Translations under genes and position numbers: made by a program | Origin: Neoarius graeffei | Lineage: Eukaryota > Chordata > Actinopteri > Siluriformes > Ariidae | DNA length: 64,000 nucleotides | Reading direction: 5' to 3' | NCBI RefSeq assembly: GCF_027579695.1 | Contig: NC_083582.1 | Span: forward strand, 874,378 to 938,377 | Shown: one piece after another, positions 55,441 through 64,000 of the stretch | Numbering within the stretch: position 1 is the stretch's first letter | How the letters are laid out: every line of letters begins with the position of its first letter | The notes under the pieces: generated by a model | Told to the model about the DNA's origin: nothing | What the model saw: only the letters and a program-made list of their open reading frames with translations | Databases searched by the model: none

Positions 55441-56472
55441 TGCCTTATTTAAACCCCACCTTCTGTTAGTTTGTGCAGCGTTTATTTATATATTCCATGC
55501 CGATGCTCGTTCAGTTATCTATGTTAGATGTTGGAGCCTATCCCCCACCGAGACGCCACCCCCACCGTAGCAAGCAGAGAAAACCTCAGCAGATGTTTCA
55601 AGTCGCTGCTGGTTGTTTTACCCCAAGGCGTTGCGACGGTACTCGCACCATCACATTGTTTACGTCACCACTGTTTACAACACATAAATCTGATGGTTCC
55701 AACTCCCACCGCAGCCGCAACAAAAGACAGACGGAAATTATTTAAGGTCGATGGGGGGGGAGGGATAACATTTTGACTTCCACTGCAACTGTTTGACTTC
55801 CATTCATACGGGACACCATTACAGCATTCTAACAGAAAATAATAACAATAATAATAATAATAATAATACATCTCACGCTTTACAGGAAGTTCAAACATAC
55901 ACACACACACACACACACACACAGACAACGGATTACAATTATAAACAAGGAAAGAAAAAATAAATAAAAAATAAAATAAAAAAAATAAATAAATAAAAAA
56001 TAAAAAGTAAAAAAGTCCACCAAGTAGGGGTCAGGATGTAATTCCAGTGATGTAGCAGCCACAGTCCCACCAAAAGGCGCACGAAAACAAGTCCCACATC
56101 TCCAGCACCGCCGCCGTGACGCCGTCAGCATCGCTCGAACACCACGCCATGGATCCACAAAGTGAGCACAGAAGCTCCGCCACGCAGAGCGCTGGTGTGT
56201 CCCAAACCACCTGCACAGCCGCCGCGACACCACTGAGCAACATCGCTCAGAACATCACGCAGAGCGCTGGACAACCACGATGTAAAATGAGCAACGAGCT
56301 CACTGCAGTCCATAGCTGGGAGCGCAGGCATCGCCCACGGCGAACCAAGGCCTGGAGGGAACCGACGCCCAAAACTGGGTCCGGAGCTACACCACAACCG
56401 GCGGACAAAACACTCAAACAAACATCAAACTACACAAACACACAGAAAAAAAAAAGAAAAAAGAAATAAAAT
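55441..56472. other. unclassified, possible repeat; simple repeats
   Basis: (TAA)n at 55842-55868, (AC)n at 55899-55921, A/T-rich tract 55955-56010. Segment 56015-56400 is GC-richer with a duplicated CACGCAGAGCGCTGG word (56180 and 56256). It looks like a fragment of an interspersed repeat but I cannot name it. Confidence 0.35.
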
Positions 56473-56783
56473 TGTGGCAGCGGGGGCGTGGTCAAGCACC
56501 GGTCTGTGACAGGAGGGCGGAGTCAGGGAAGGTAAGTGGCAGAATCACGACACCTGAGAACAATTAACCTGTGTTTGTGTGTGTCTTCCCAGTGACCGCG
56601 CCCTATTTAAGGAGGGAGAGTGAGAGCAGAGGAGCTGTTCTCCAGACTAGACGCTGGCTGTGTGTGTGTCTGTGTCTAGCCAATAACATTGTTCACTGAA
56701 AAGTGTGGCAATAAAGCTGTTTTGCAAACCTGATCTCTGTCCTGCCGTCCTCAGTGCTCCAACCACACGTAGGGAGGTTTACA
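56473..56783 (+). mobile_element. 5' LTR (311 bp)
   Basis: TGTGGCAG...TTTACA. TATA-like CTATTTAA at 56603-56610 and AATAAA at 56710-56715 mark promoter and polyadenylation signals. Confidence 0.9.
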
Positions 56784-56784
56784 G

Positions 56785-56802
56785 TGGTGCCGAAACCCGG
56801 GA
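56785..56802 (+). other. tRNA primer-binding site
   Basis: TGGTGCCGAAACCCGGGA one base after the LTR, the expected minus-strand primer position. Confidence 0.8.
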
Positions 56803-56827
56803 CGTGGAGCACCAAATCAGCAGCCCC

Positions 56828-59137
56828 ATGGAATCCTCCCCGTTCGCCGATCTGGTCCACGCCCTCGCCACGGCTCAGCAAAGCCAGCACCAGGCACTCG
56901 TCACGCTCCGAAAGGAGCAGGAACAGCGCTTCGAAGCCCTGGTGCTGGCCCAGCAGGAAGATCGCGAGGCGTTCCGGCATCTCCTCGCGTCGGCGGGGTC
57001 CACCAGCGCTCCGGCCGCGGGCCCGTCTCCCCTCATCGTCACCAAGATGGGCCCGCAGGACGACCCCGAGGCGTTCATCACGTTGTTCGAACAGGTCGCC
57101 GAAGCCTCGGGGTGGCCGATGGAGCAGCGCGCGGCGCGCCTCCTCCCCCTGCTCACGGGAGAGGCACAGCTGGCCGCGCTACAGCTCCCCGCCGACCGCC
57201 GGCTGGCCTACGCAGACCTCTGCCGGGCCGTCCTCCAGCGCGTGGGGCGCACCCCAGAGCAACAGCGCCAGTGCTTCCGCGCGCTGCGACTGGAGGAAGT
57301 TGGCCGGCCGTTCGCGTTCGGCCAGCAGCTCCGGGACGCCTGCTGGCGGTGGCTGAGGGCCAACAATCGCGACGCCGAGGGAATCGTCGACCAGGTGGTA
57401 CTGGAACAGTTGGTCGCCCGCTTACCAGACGGAACCGCGGAGTGGGTCCAGTGCCACCGCCCGGCGTCGCTGGATCAGGCAGTCGAGCTGGCGGAGGATC
57501 ATCTGGCGGCTGTCCCGGCGGCAGGACAGCAGATGGCATCGTCTCTTCTCTCCTCTTCTCTCTCTCTCTCCCTCTCCTCCTGTGTCCCGTCCTCGCCCCA
57601 TTCCCGCCGCACCCGCGGTGCCCTCCCGTTTCTCCCTTCTGTGTCTGTCTCTCCCCCACCTCAGGTGAGTGAGCCCCAGATCACCGGTGCAGAGGGAAAG
57701 CCCGGGCCGGTTTGCTGGCGCTGCGGGGAGCCGGGCCACCTTCATCAGCAGTGCACAGCAATGGAAGTGGGCGCGGTGGTTCGGATCCCCGACGCGCCAG
57801 AGGCCGCCCTCGATCGGGCCGGAGCGTATTGCATACCGGTGAGTATCCAAGGGGCTACATATCAGGCGTTGGTGGATTCTGGTTGTAATCAGACCTCAAT
57901 TCGCCAAAGCCTGGTTCAAAACGAGGCATTGGGGGGAGCACAAGGGGTGAAGGTGTTATGTGTGCACGGGGATGTTCACAGCTACCCTTTGGTGTCGGTC
58001 CACATTATTTTCAGAGGGGAAAAATTTATAGTGAAGGCGGCGGTTAATCCTCACCTTACCCACTCGTTAATTTTGGGGACTGATTGGCCGGGATTTCGGG
58101 GTTTAATGACACGCCTAGTAGAGAGTGGGTCCTGCCATTTGACAGGGGGAGGTCCCGGTGTCGCTTTGGCGGGAGCAGCTGTCACAGAGCCGTCTACGTC
58201 ATCTCCGCGTCAGAGTGAGGAGCCGCCGGCTCCTCCTCTCTCTATTGGGGAATCCCTCGCGGATTTCCCATTAGAGCAGTCGCGAGACGAGACTCTGCGG
58301 CATGCGTTTGACCAAGTGAGAGTAATCGATGGTCAAACGCTCCTGCCGAACACCACCCCGTCCTTCCCCTACTTCGCGATTATGAAGGATAGATTATACC
58401 GAGTGACGCAGGACACTCAAACTAAAGAGCGAGTCATGCAGCTTTTAATTCCGAAAAGCCGCCGGGAATTGGTATTCCAGGCGGCTCACTTTAATCCCAT
58501 GGCTGGACACTTGGGGCAGGATAAAACACTAGCCCGGATAATGGCCCGATTCTATTGGCCGGGGATTCGCGGCGATGTCCGTAGGTGGTGTACGGCATGC
58601 CGCGAATGCCAGTTAGTAAACCCAGCGGCCATTCCAAAAGCGCCTTTGCGCCCTCTACCGTTAATCGAGACCCCGTTTGAGAGAATTGGGATGGATCTCG
58701 TCGGGCCATTAGATCGGTCAGCACGAGGGTACCGCTTTATATTAGTTCTGGTGGACTATGCAACGCGATACCCGGAAGCCGTGCCTCTGCGCAATATCTC
58801 AGAACACAGTATTGCAGAGGCACTCTTCCGCGTCATCTCCCGAGTTGGAATCCCGAAAGAGATTCTGACTGATCAAGGCACTACGTTTATGTCACGAACA
58901 CTGCGCGAACTGTATGGGTTATTGGGGATTAAGCCGATCCGCACCAGCGTGTATCACCCACAAACGGACGGTTTGGTAGAACGATTCAACCACACCCTCA
59001 AAAATATTATTAAAAAATTCGTAAGTGAGGACGCACGTAATTGGGATAAGTGGCTCGAACCCTTGCTGTTCTCAGTGCGAGAGGTCCCCCAGCGCCTCCA
59101 CGGGGTTCTCCCCGTTCGAATTATTATATGGGCGTAA
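56828..59137 (+). pseudogene. Gag-protease-integrase part of Gmr1-type polyprotein
   Basis: ATG 56828 starts MESSPFADLVHALATAQQSQ. Capsid region (EAFITLFEQVAEASGWPMEQ, LEEVGRPFAFGQQLRDACWR) resembles SCAN-like retroviral-type capsid. Zinc knuckle CWRCGEPGHLHQQC at 57713-57754 (CX2CX4HX4C). Protease active site ALVDSGCNQTS, Asp at 57875. Integrase with HHCC-type zinc domain (about 58490-58612), catalytic Asp 58694, Asp 58871 and Glu 58979 (D-X35-E). Gag and Pol are in one frame. An extra base near 59091-59096 shifts the frame inside integrase. Confidence 0.92.
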
Positions 59138-60360
59138 GCCGCGCGGCATCCTGGACGTGCTGCGGGAAAATTGGGAGGAGGGACCTTCACAAAGTAAGAA
59201 TGAAATTCAGTACGTTATGGACCTGCGCGCAAAACTCCACACGCTCACCCACCTAACTCAGGAGAATTTGCGGCAGGCCCAGGAACGGCAAGCCCGCCTG
59301 TACAACAAGGGTACGCGCCTTAGAGAGTTCACTCCGGGAGATAAGGTACTCGTACTGTTGTCCACGTCGAGCTCCAAATTGATCGCCAAGTGGCAAGGAC
59401 CCTTTGAGGTCACACGGCGAGTCGGGGATGTCGACTATGAGGTGAGGCGAAGGGACAGGGGTGGGGCGCTACAGATTTACCACCTCAATCTGCTTAAACT
59501 CTGGAACGAGGAGGTCCCTGTGGCGTTGGTGTCGGTAGTTCCGGAGAAGGCGGAGCTGGGGCCGGAGGTTCAAAAAGGAACATTGGCATCACGTACCTCT
59601 CCGGTCCCCTGTGGAGACCACCTCTCCCCGACCCAACTCACAGAGGTCGCCCAGTTGCAGACCGAGTTTTCGGATGTGTTCTCGCCCCTGCCCGGTCGCA
59701 CTAACCTCATAGAGCACCACATAGAGACACCCCCGGGGGTGGTAGTGCGTAGCCGCCCTTACAGGCTACCTGAACACAAAAAAAAGGTGGTTCGGGAAGA
59801 ACTTCAGACCATGCTCGAAATGGGCATCGTCGAGGAGTCCCACAGTGACTGGAGCAGCCCGGTGGTCTTGGTACCCAAGGCCGACGGGTCGGTCCGGTTC
59901 TGTGTGGACTATAGAAAAGTCAACGCGGTGTCTAAATTCGACGCGTACCCAATGCCTCGTATTGATGAGCTGCTCGATCGACTCGGCACTGCTCGATTTT
60001 ATTCGACACTGGATTTGACGAAGGGATATTGGCAGATCCCCTTGACTCCACTATCCCGAGAAAAAACAGCCTTTTCCACACCGTTTGGTTTACACCAATT
60101 CGTCACCCTTCCGTTTGGGCTGTTTGGGGCGCCCGCGACGTTTCAGCGGCTGATGGACAGAGTCCTCCGCCCTCACGCCACGTATGCGGCAGCATATTTA
60201 GATGACATCATCATCTATAGCAATGACTGGCAGCGGCACCTCGAACATCTGAGGGCCGTCCTTAGGTCGCTGAGGCGAGCGGGGCTCACAGCCAACCCAA
60301 AGAAGTGTGCGATTGGGCGGGTGGAAGAATTGCGGCCTGCCCGAGGCCCAAGACCAAAAA
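59090..60360 (+). pseudogene. integrase C-terminus and reverse transcriptase
   Basis: Frame +1 relative to gag. STGFSPFELLYGRKPRGILD and the integrase tail with a GPFEVTRRVGDVDYEV chromatin-linked type module, then RT: MLEMGIVEESHSDWSSPVVL, RFCVDYRKVNAVSKFDAYPM, YSTLDLTKGYWQIPL, LPFGLFGAPATFQRLMDRVL and YLDD at 60195-60206. Near 60328-60340 about 60 nt are missing compared with normal gypsy RT (VEE joins ACPRPKTK), shifting the frame again. Confidence 0.9.
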
Positions 60361-60866
60361 GGGGGTGAGACAGTTCCTGGGGCTGGCTGGCTATTATCGT
60401 AGGTTTATACCTAATTATTCGGACGTCACCAGCCCGCTGACTGATCTCACTAAAAAGGGGGCACCAGATCCGGTCCAGTGGACGGAGCAGTGCCAGCGGG
60501 CTTTCTCAGAGGTAAAGGCTGCACTGTGTGGGGGGCCACTTCTACACTCCCCTGACTTTTCTCTCCCCTTTGTGTTGCAGACCGATGCGTCGGACAGAGG
60601 GCTGGGGGCGGTTTTGTCCCAGGAGGTGGAGGGGGAGGACCGCCCTGTCCTGTATATCAGCAGGAAGCTGTCGGTGCGTGAGGGGCGCTACAGCACCATC
60701 GAGAAAGAGTGTCTGGCCATCAAGTGGGCGGTTCTCGCCCTCCGGTACTACCTACTGGGGCGCCCTTTCACCCTCTGTTCGGACCACGCGCCCCTCCAGT
60801 GGCTCCACCGCATGAAAGATGCCAACGCGCGGATCACCCGTTGGTATCTGGCGCTCCAACCCTTTA
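60338..60866 (+). pseudogene. RT connection and RNase H, 3' truncated
   Basis: GVRQFLGLAGYYRRFIPNYS then RNase H: LQTDASDRGLGAVLSQ (first Asp 60584), YSTIEKECLAIKWAVLALRY (Glu) and LCSDHAPLQWLHRM (Asp). The frame ends RWYLALQPF at the deletion junction, so the last strands of RNase H and the polypurine tract are lost. Confidence 0.9.
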
Positions 60867-61154
60867 GCACCGGTCTGTGACAGGAGGGCGGAGTCAGGGA
60901 AGGTAAGTGGCAGAATCACGACACCTGAGAACAATTAACCTGTGTTTGTGTGTGTCTTCCCAGTGACCGCGCCCTATTTAAGGAGGGAGAGTGAGAGCAG
61001 AGGAGCTGTTCTCCAGACTAGACGCTGGCTGTGTGTGTGTCTGTGTCTAGCCAATAACATTGTTCACTGAAAAGTTTGGCAATAAAGCCGTTTTGCAAAC
61101 CTGATCTCTGTCCTGCCGTCCTCAGTGCTCCACCCACACTTAGGGAGGTTTACA
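60866..61154 (+). mobile_element. 3' LTR, first 22 bp deleted
   Basis: Aligns with 56495-56783 and differs at four of 289 positions that I could find by eye, about 1.4%, so the insertion is fairly recent. Confidence 0.9.
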
Positions 61155-61267
61155 AAAATAAAATGAAAAAATGAAAAAGCTCCGGTGAGAAGCGGCAGCC
61201 AGAACGCGCACGACGTACTCTCAACCGGAAAACCTGGGTTTTCACTGGGAGTGGGAGCAGGGTATGA

Positions 61268-61306
61268 ATGGGGGGGGGGGGGGAGAGAGAGAGAGAGAGA
61301 GAGACA
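61268..61306. repeat. G run plus (GA)n
   Basis: About 14 G followed by about 12 GA units. Confidence 0.9.
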
Positions 61307-62199
61307 CTGACTGTGTGTGAGTGGAAGGAGAGAAATGAAGGCCACACCCACAATCTTCATACAGTCAGTGTCGAAGCAGTGCCAGGATCAGCCACTCTCA
61401 CACACACACACACTCACACTCGCTCTCTTTATCCTTCTGACTGTCTTTCTGTGTCATGTACACGTACACACACTTTTCTGTGCTCTAACCCCAAATGGGA
61501 AATGTGATAATACTGTGTGTGCGCACGTACACACACACACTGGGACACAGAGCTACAAACCACAGTAATGACACATACCATAAGTGTTTGAATGGAAACA
61601 CCCTGTAACTAACACACACACACTATTGCTATGGTAACCTAAGCACATGATTTGGGACACGGCCTCAGCCAGCTCACTGATCCCACGGACTGAAGGGAGT
61701 GTAGTGGGTAGTGTGAGAGTGTAGTGTACAGGGGGACTGTCCTCACTCACTGCTCAGGAGAGCAGTGTGCGATATGAGATCCAGCCCACACACAGAAGTG
61801 ATTATGGGCTGTGTTCTGAATCCCACGGCTGTAGTCAATCACACCACACAGTAATTTAGGGATAATTATCAACTCAGAATAAATAAGAGAAATATTCTGA
61901 GCTGGATCTCCCCCAGTTCCTGCTCTCACTCACCACTGTCTCAGTTCCAGTCCCCTCACTGTTGGCCCTGAGGCTAACACGGCCCAGTTACACCTCTCTC
62001 TATAGACACTGCTGGTGTCTGCTGCTGTGTGAGATGGACCACTGCACTCCCTCAGAGCCTCTGCTCCATCTTCTCACTCCTCACTGTCTAACCAACAGCA
62101 GGCCTGTGGCTAAGCACGGCTAACATGCGAGCATACTAATGTTAGATAGCTAACAAGTCTGGGGTTGGAGCTTTCAACCAGCTTTTAATTTTGCTGGTG
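61307..62199. other. no recognisable gene; scattered CA repeats
   Basis: Short AC tracts at 61400-61412, 61528-61542 and 61612-61622. No motif-bearing frame. Confidence 0.4.
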
Positions 62200-62210
62200 A
62201 AAAACCTCAC

Positions 62211-63160
62211 AGGATCTTTAAGGATCCATGAGGATTGTCAAAGACCTCCCAAAGATCCTTAAAGGATCTTAGAAAGAGCTTCATATGCAAAAGCATTTGT
62301 AAAGGTTCTCAACGATTTGACAAAGATCTTTGCAAGGATCCTTTAAGATCCTCAAGGATTTAACAAGTATCTTTTAAAGATATTAGAAGGATCCCTCTAA
62401 GGATCTTGTTAAAATCTTTGCTAAGATCCTTGAGGATTTGATCAGGATCTTTGTCAAGACCTTCACAAGATCTTTGCAAGGATCCTGCAAGATCCTGTAA
62501 AGGTTTAACAAGGATCCTTCAAAGATCTTAAAAGGATCCTTTTCAGGATCTTATGAAGATCTTAACTGGAATCCTCAAGTATTTAATCAGGATCTTGTAA
62601 GGATCCTTGTCAAGGTCTTTACAAGATCTCTGTGAGGATCCTTTAAGATCCTTGAGGATCTAATGAGGATCTTTCAATTTTTTTTAGATGATCCTAATTC
62701 AACAGAATTGGAAAGGATGGGAATAGATTGAAACTTACATAATTATGAGTCATAAGAATTGGATAAGGACATACCAAAAATCCTGAATAGCTAACATCTT
62801 AAAAGGATCTTTGAAATAATCTTTCATGATTTTCAAGGTTTCAAAGATCTTGAAAGGATCTCTTGGTCAATCAATCGACAACTTCTACTGGAAATGTCAG
62901 CGTGTGTCTTATGATTGCATCAATAAAGAACTGTTTTGTTTGGAATTGAATGTGGTTTTTGTTTTTTAAGATTCTTGTAGATCTTGACAAGAATTCTAAA
63001 GATCCCTGAAGATCTTGGGAAAAAAAGAAAAAAAAAAGTTTGTAGACCCTCGATGATTTTGCCAAGAATTTTAAAAGGTCCGTGAAGATTTTTTGAGGAT
63101 CTTTGTTGAGCTCCTCAACAGGATCCTCAAAGACTCACACAAAGAACTTTACGGATCCTT
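62211..63160. repeat. GATC-dense degenerate array (AAGGATCTT motif)
   Basis: 28 GATC sites between 62211 and 62692, mostly in AAGGATCCTT, AAGATCTT or AGGATCTT. A larger unit recurs: CAAGGATCCT-x-AAGATCCT at 62335, 62479 and 62635, i.e. 144-156 bp. Motif density falls after 62700 but similar words continue to about 63160. No coding frame. Confidence 0.8.
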
Positions 63161-64000
63161 GAAAGATTTTCACCAGGGTTGCTCGCATTGCATTTCATTC
63201 CTCATCTTCCACATTCCTCAGTGTCTGAAGAGTGGCAGGGCTGTGACTTATCACACATTCAAGTGGTTCATTCTGTGCTCTTGTGGTTAGCCATCAGTTA
63301 GTGGATTTCCACCACACACAGTTTCAACTGCAAGCGGAAAGGACTGTCTGCATTCAGGGTCTAAATGACAACCACTGCAGCATGGATAGAGTCTGTGTGG
63401 GAGCTGGCCACAACCCTTCAGAAGGGAGGAACGCACCTTCGTCCACCACACTGACCCCAAAACACCCAGCCTGGGCTTAAAAACAAAAACAAAAAAACCC
63501 AGCATTGTCCTGCAGGACCTGACACTGCCTCTTTCTGACTCCCTGCAGGAGGACAAACTGACACATGCCTCTCTGAAGACTGCGTTTTTGCTCACACCAC
63601 CAGGAATACTCCACATTCTTAGAAGCTCTCTTCAGGAAATTCTCAGAAGCACCTTTCCCTTCCAACAGGTATGAAGGGGTGTGGCTTGTCTTTGTCCATG
63701 TGATTGGGTGAGTTTCAACTACAGATATGTACAGGTGTGTGAGAGACACACAACAGGAACACCGTTGATGTTTGTGGTATTCGTCTCACCCAGTGGATAG
63801 TGATGTCACACACACAGTGTGCTAAACCAGTTTAGCATTTTGATCATGTGTACACACACAATCATCAAAGAGACAGCATCAAGAGCCAAACATGTGTTCT
63901 TGTGTTTGGAGCAGAGGGTCTAATAGAAACACTATCACTTGGGAGGTTTTTTTATTTTTAAATAAATAAATAGAGAGACAGCGAGCAGACAGACTCTTTT
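63161..64000. other. no recognisable gene
   Basis: Two overlapping minus-strand frames (63287-63616, 63477-63749) have no motif I know and no sign of selection that I can judge. Nothing else seen. Confidence 0.4.

Larger units (their letters stand above)
56473..61154 (+). mobile_element. Gmr1-type Ty3/gypsy retrotransposon, internally deleted
   Basis: 5' LTR, primer site, gag, protease, integrase, RT, RNase H, then a truncated 3' LTR. Flanked by AAAAT at 56468-56472 and 61155-61159, a 5-bp target duplication. Integrase lies before RT, the domain order described for the Gmr1 group of deuterostome Ty3/gypsy-like elements. GC content is clearly higher than the flanks. Confidence 0.93.

Noticed and set aside
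57112-57672. Alternative-frame and antisense frames of 140-190 codons over the gag gene
   Set aside because: Overlap the clearly coding Gag frame in GC-rich sequence; no motifs. Shadows.
62211-63160. CRISPR-like array
   Set aside because: The repeats are short, degenerate, palindromic and irregularly spaced in a vertebrate genome; there are no unique spacers and no cas genes.
63287-63749. Two overlapping minus-strand frames of 109 and 90 codons
   Set aside because: No start context, domain or homology that I recognise; overlapping frames in ordinary sequence are expected by chance.

Overview
This window is vertebrate nuclear DNA, almost certainly from a teleost fish. It carries spliced and single-exon animal genes, tRNA-headed SINEs of the DANA/Mermaid (V-SINE-like) type, several fish Tc1-like transposon families with a paired-repeat terminal layout, Rex3-like RTE and L2/CR1-type LINEs, and many (CA)n microsatellites. 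There are no bacterial operons, CRISPR arrays or phage genes. By my count of the intervals listed, about two thirds or more of the 64 kb is mobile DNA. The species cannot be named from this sequence.

Two host loci are visible. (1) A plus-strand C-type lectin gene runs from about 10.3 to 17.2 kb. Two exons each encode one C-type lectin domain, and two short exons encode a conserved tail ending in HKE-stop. Splice phases agree across all junctions, but the second lectin exon is split by a full-length SINE with a 12-bp target duplication that brings in a stop codon, so this allele should not encode an intact protein. An RTE LINE, a truncated SINE and a Tc1 element sit in its introns. (2) A minus-strand intact single-exon CDS at 53276-54052 encodes a Borg protein, CDC42EP4.

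Layout: 1-1064, 5' part of a Ty3/gypsy element (LTR and gag, minus) with a tRNA-like segment in the LTR. 1.1-10.0 kb: SINEs, LINE tails, two Tc1 elements and a broken Gmr1-type LTR element. 10.3-17.3 kb: lectin gene. 17.3-23.8 kb: Rex3 remnant, SINE, Harbinger-like MITE, an intron-containing IS630/Tc1-mariner-like transposase, Tc1 remnant. 23.8-29.1 kb: an old LINE split by a near-complete Rex3-like element and by a 768-bp palindrome. 29.1-32.2 kb: LINE tail, (AT)n/(GT)n, and a SINE split by a MITE. 32.2-33.8 kb: nearly intact Tc1. 33.8-39.7 kb: nearly complete L2/CR1-type LINE split by a SINE and by an inverted-repeat insertion that looks like a Penelope-derived hammerhead-ribozyme palindrome. 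39.8-49.6 kb: Tc1, a second L2 copy, an RTE element, a second SINE type and another Tc1, most of them interrupted by SINEs. 49.6-55.4 kb: cdc42ep4 and flanks with an old DNA transposon. 56.5-61.2 kb: Ty3/gypsy element with integrase before reverse transcriptase (Gmr1 order). 62.2-63.2 kb: unusual GATC-dense degenerate array.

The elements form a readable nested record: at least eight SINE copies have clean 12-15-bp target duplications inside other elements or the lectin exon, so this SINE is among the youngest components. The best candidates for new biology are the double-hammerhead palindrome, the one-stop ORF1/ORF2 arrangement of the L2-type LINE, the 768-bp palindrome, the tRNA-like segment in the first LTR and the GATC array.
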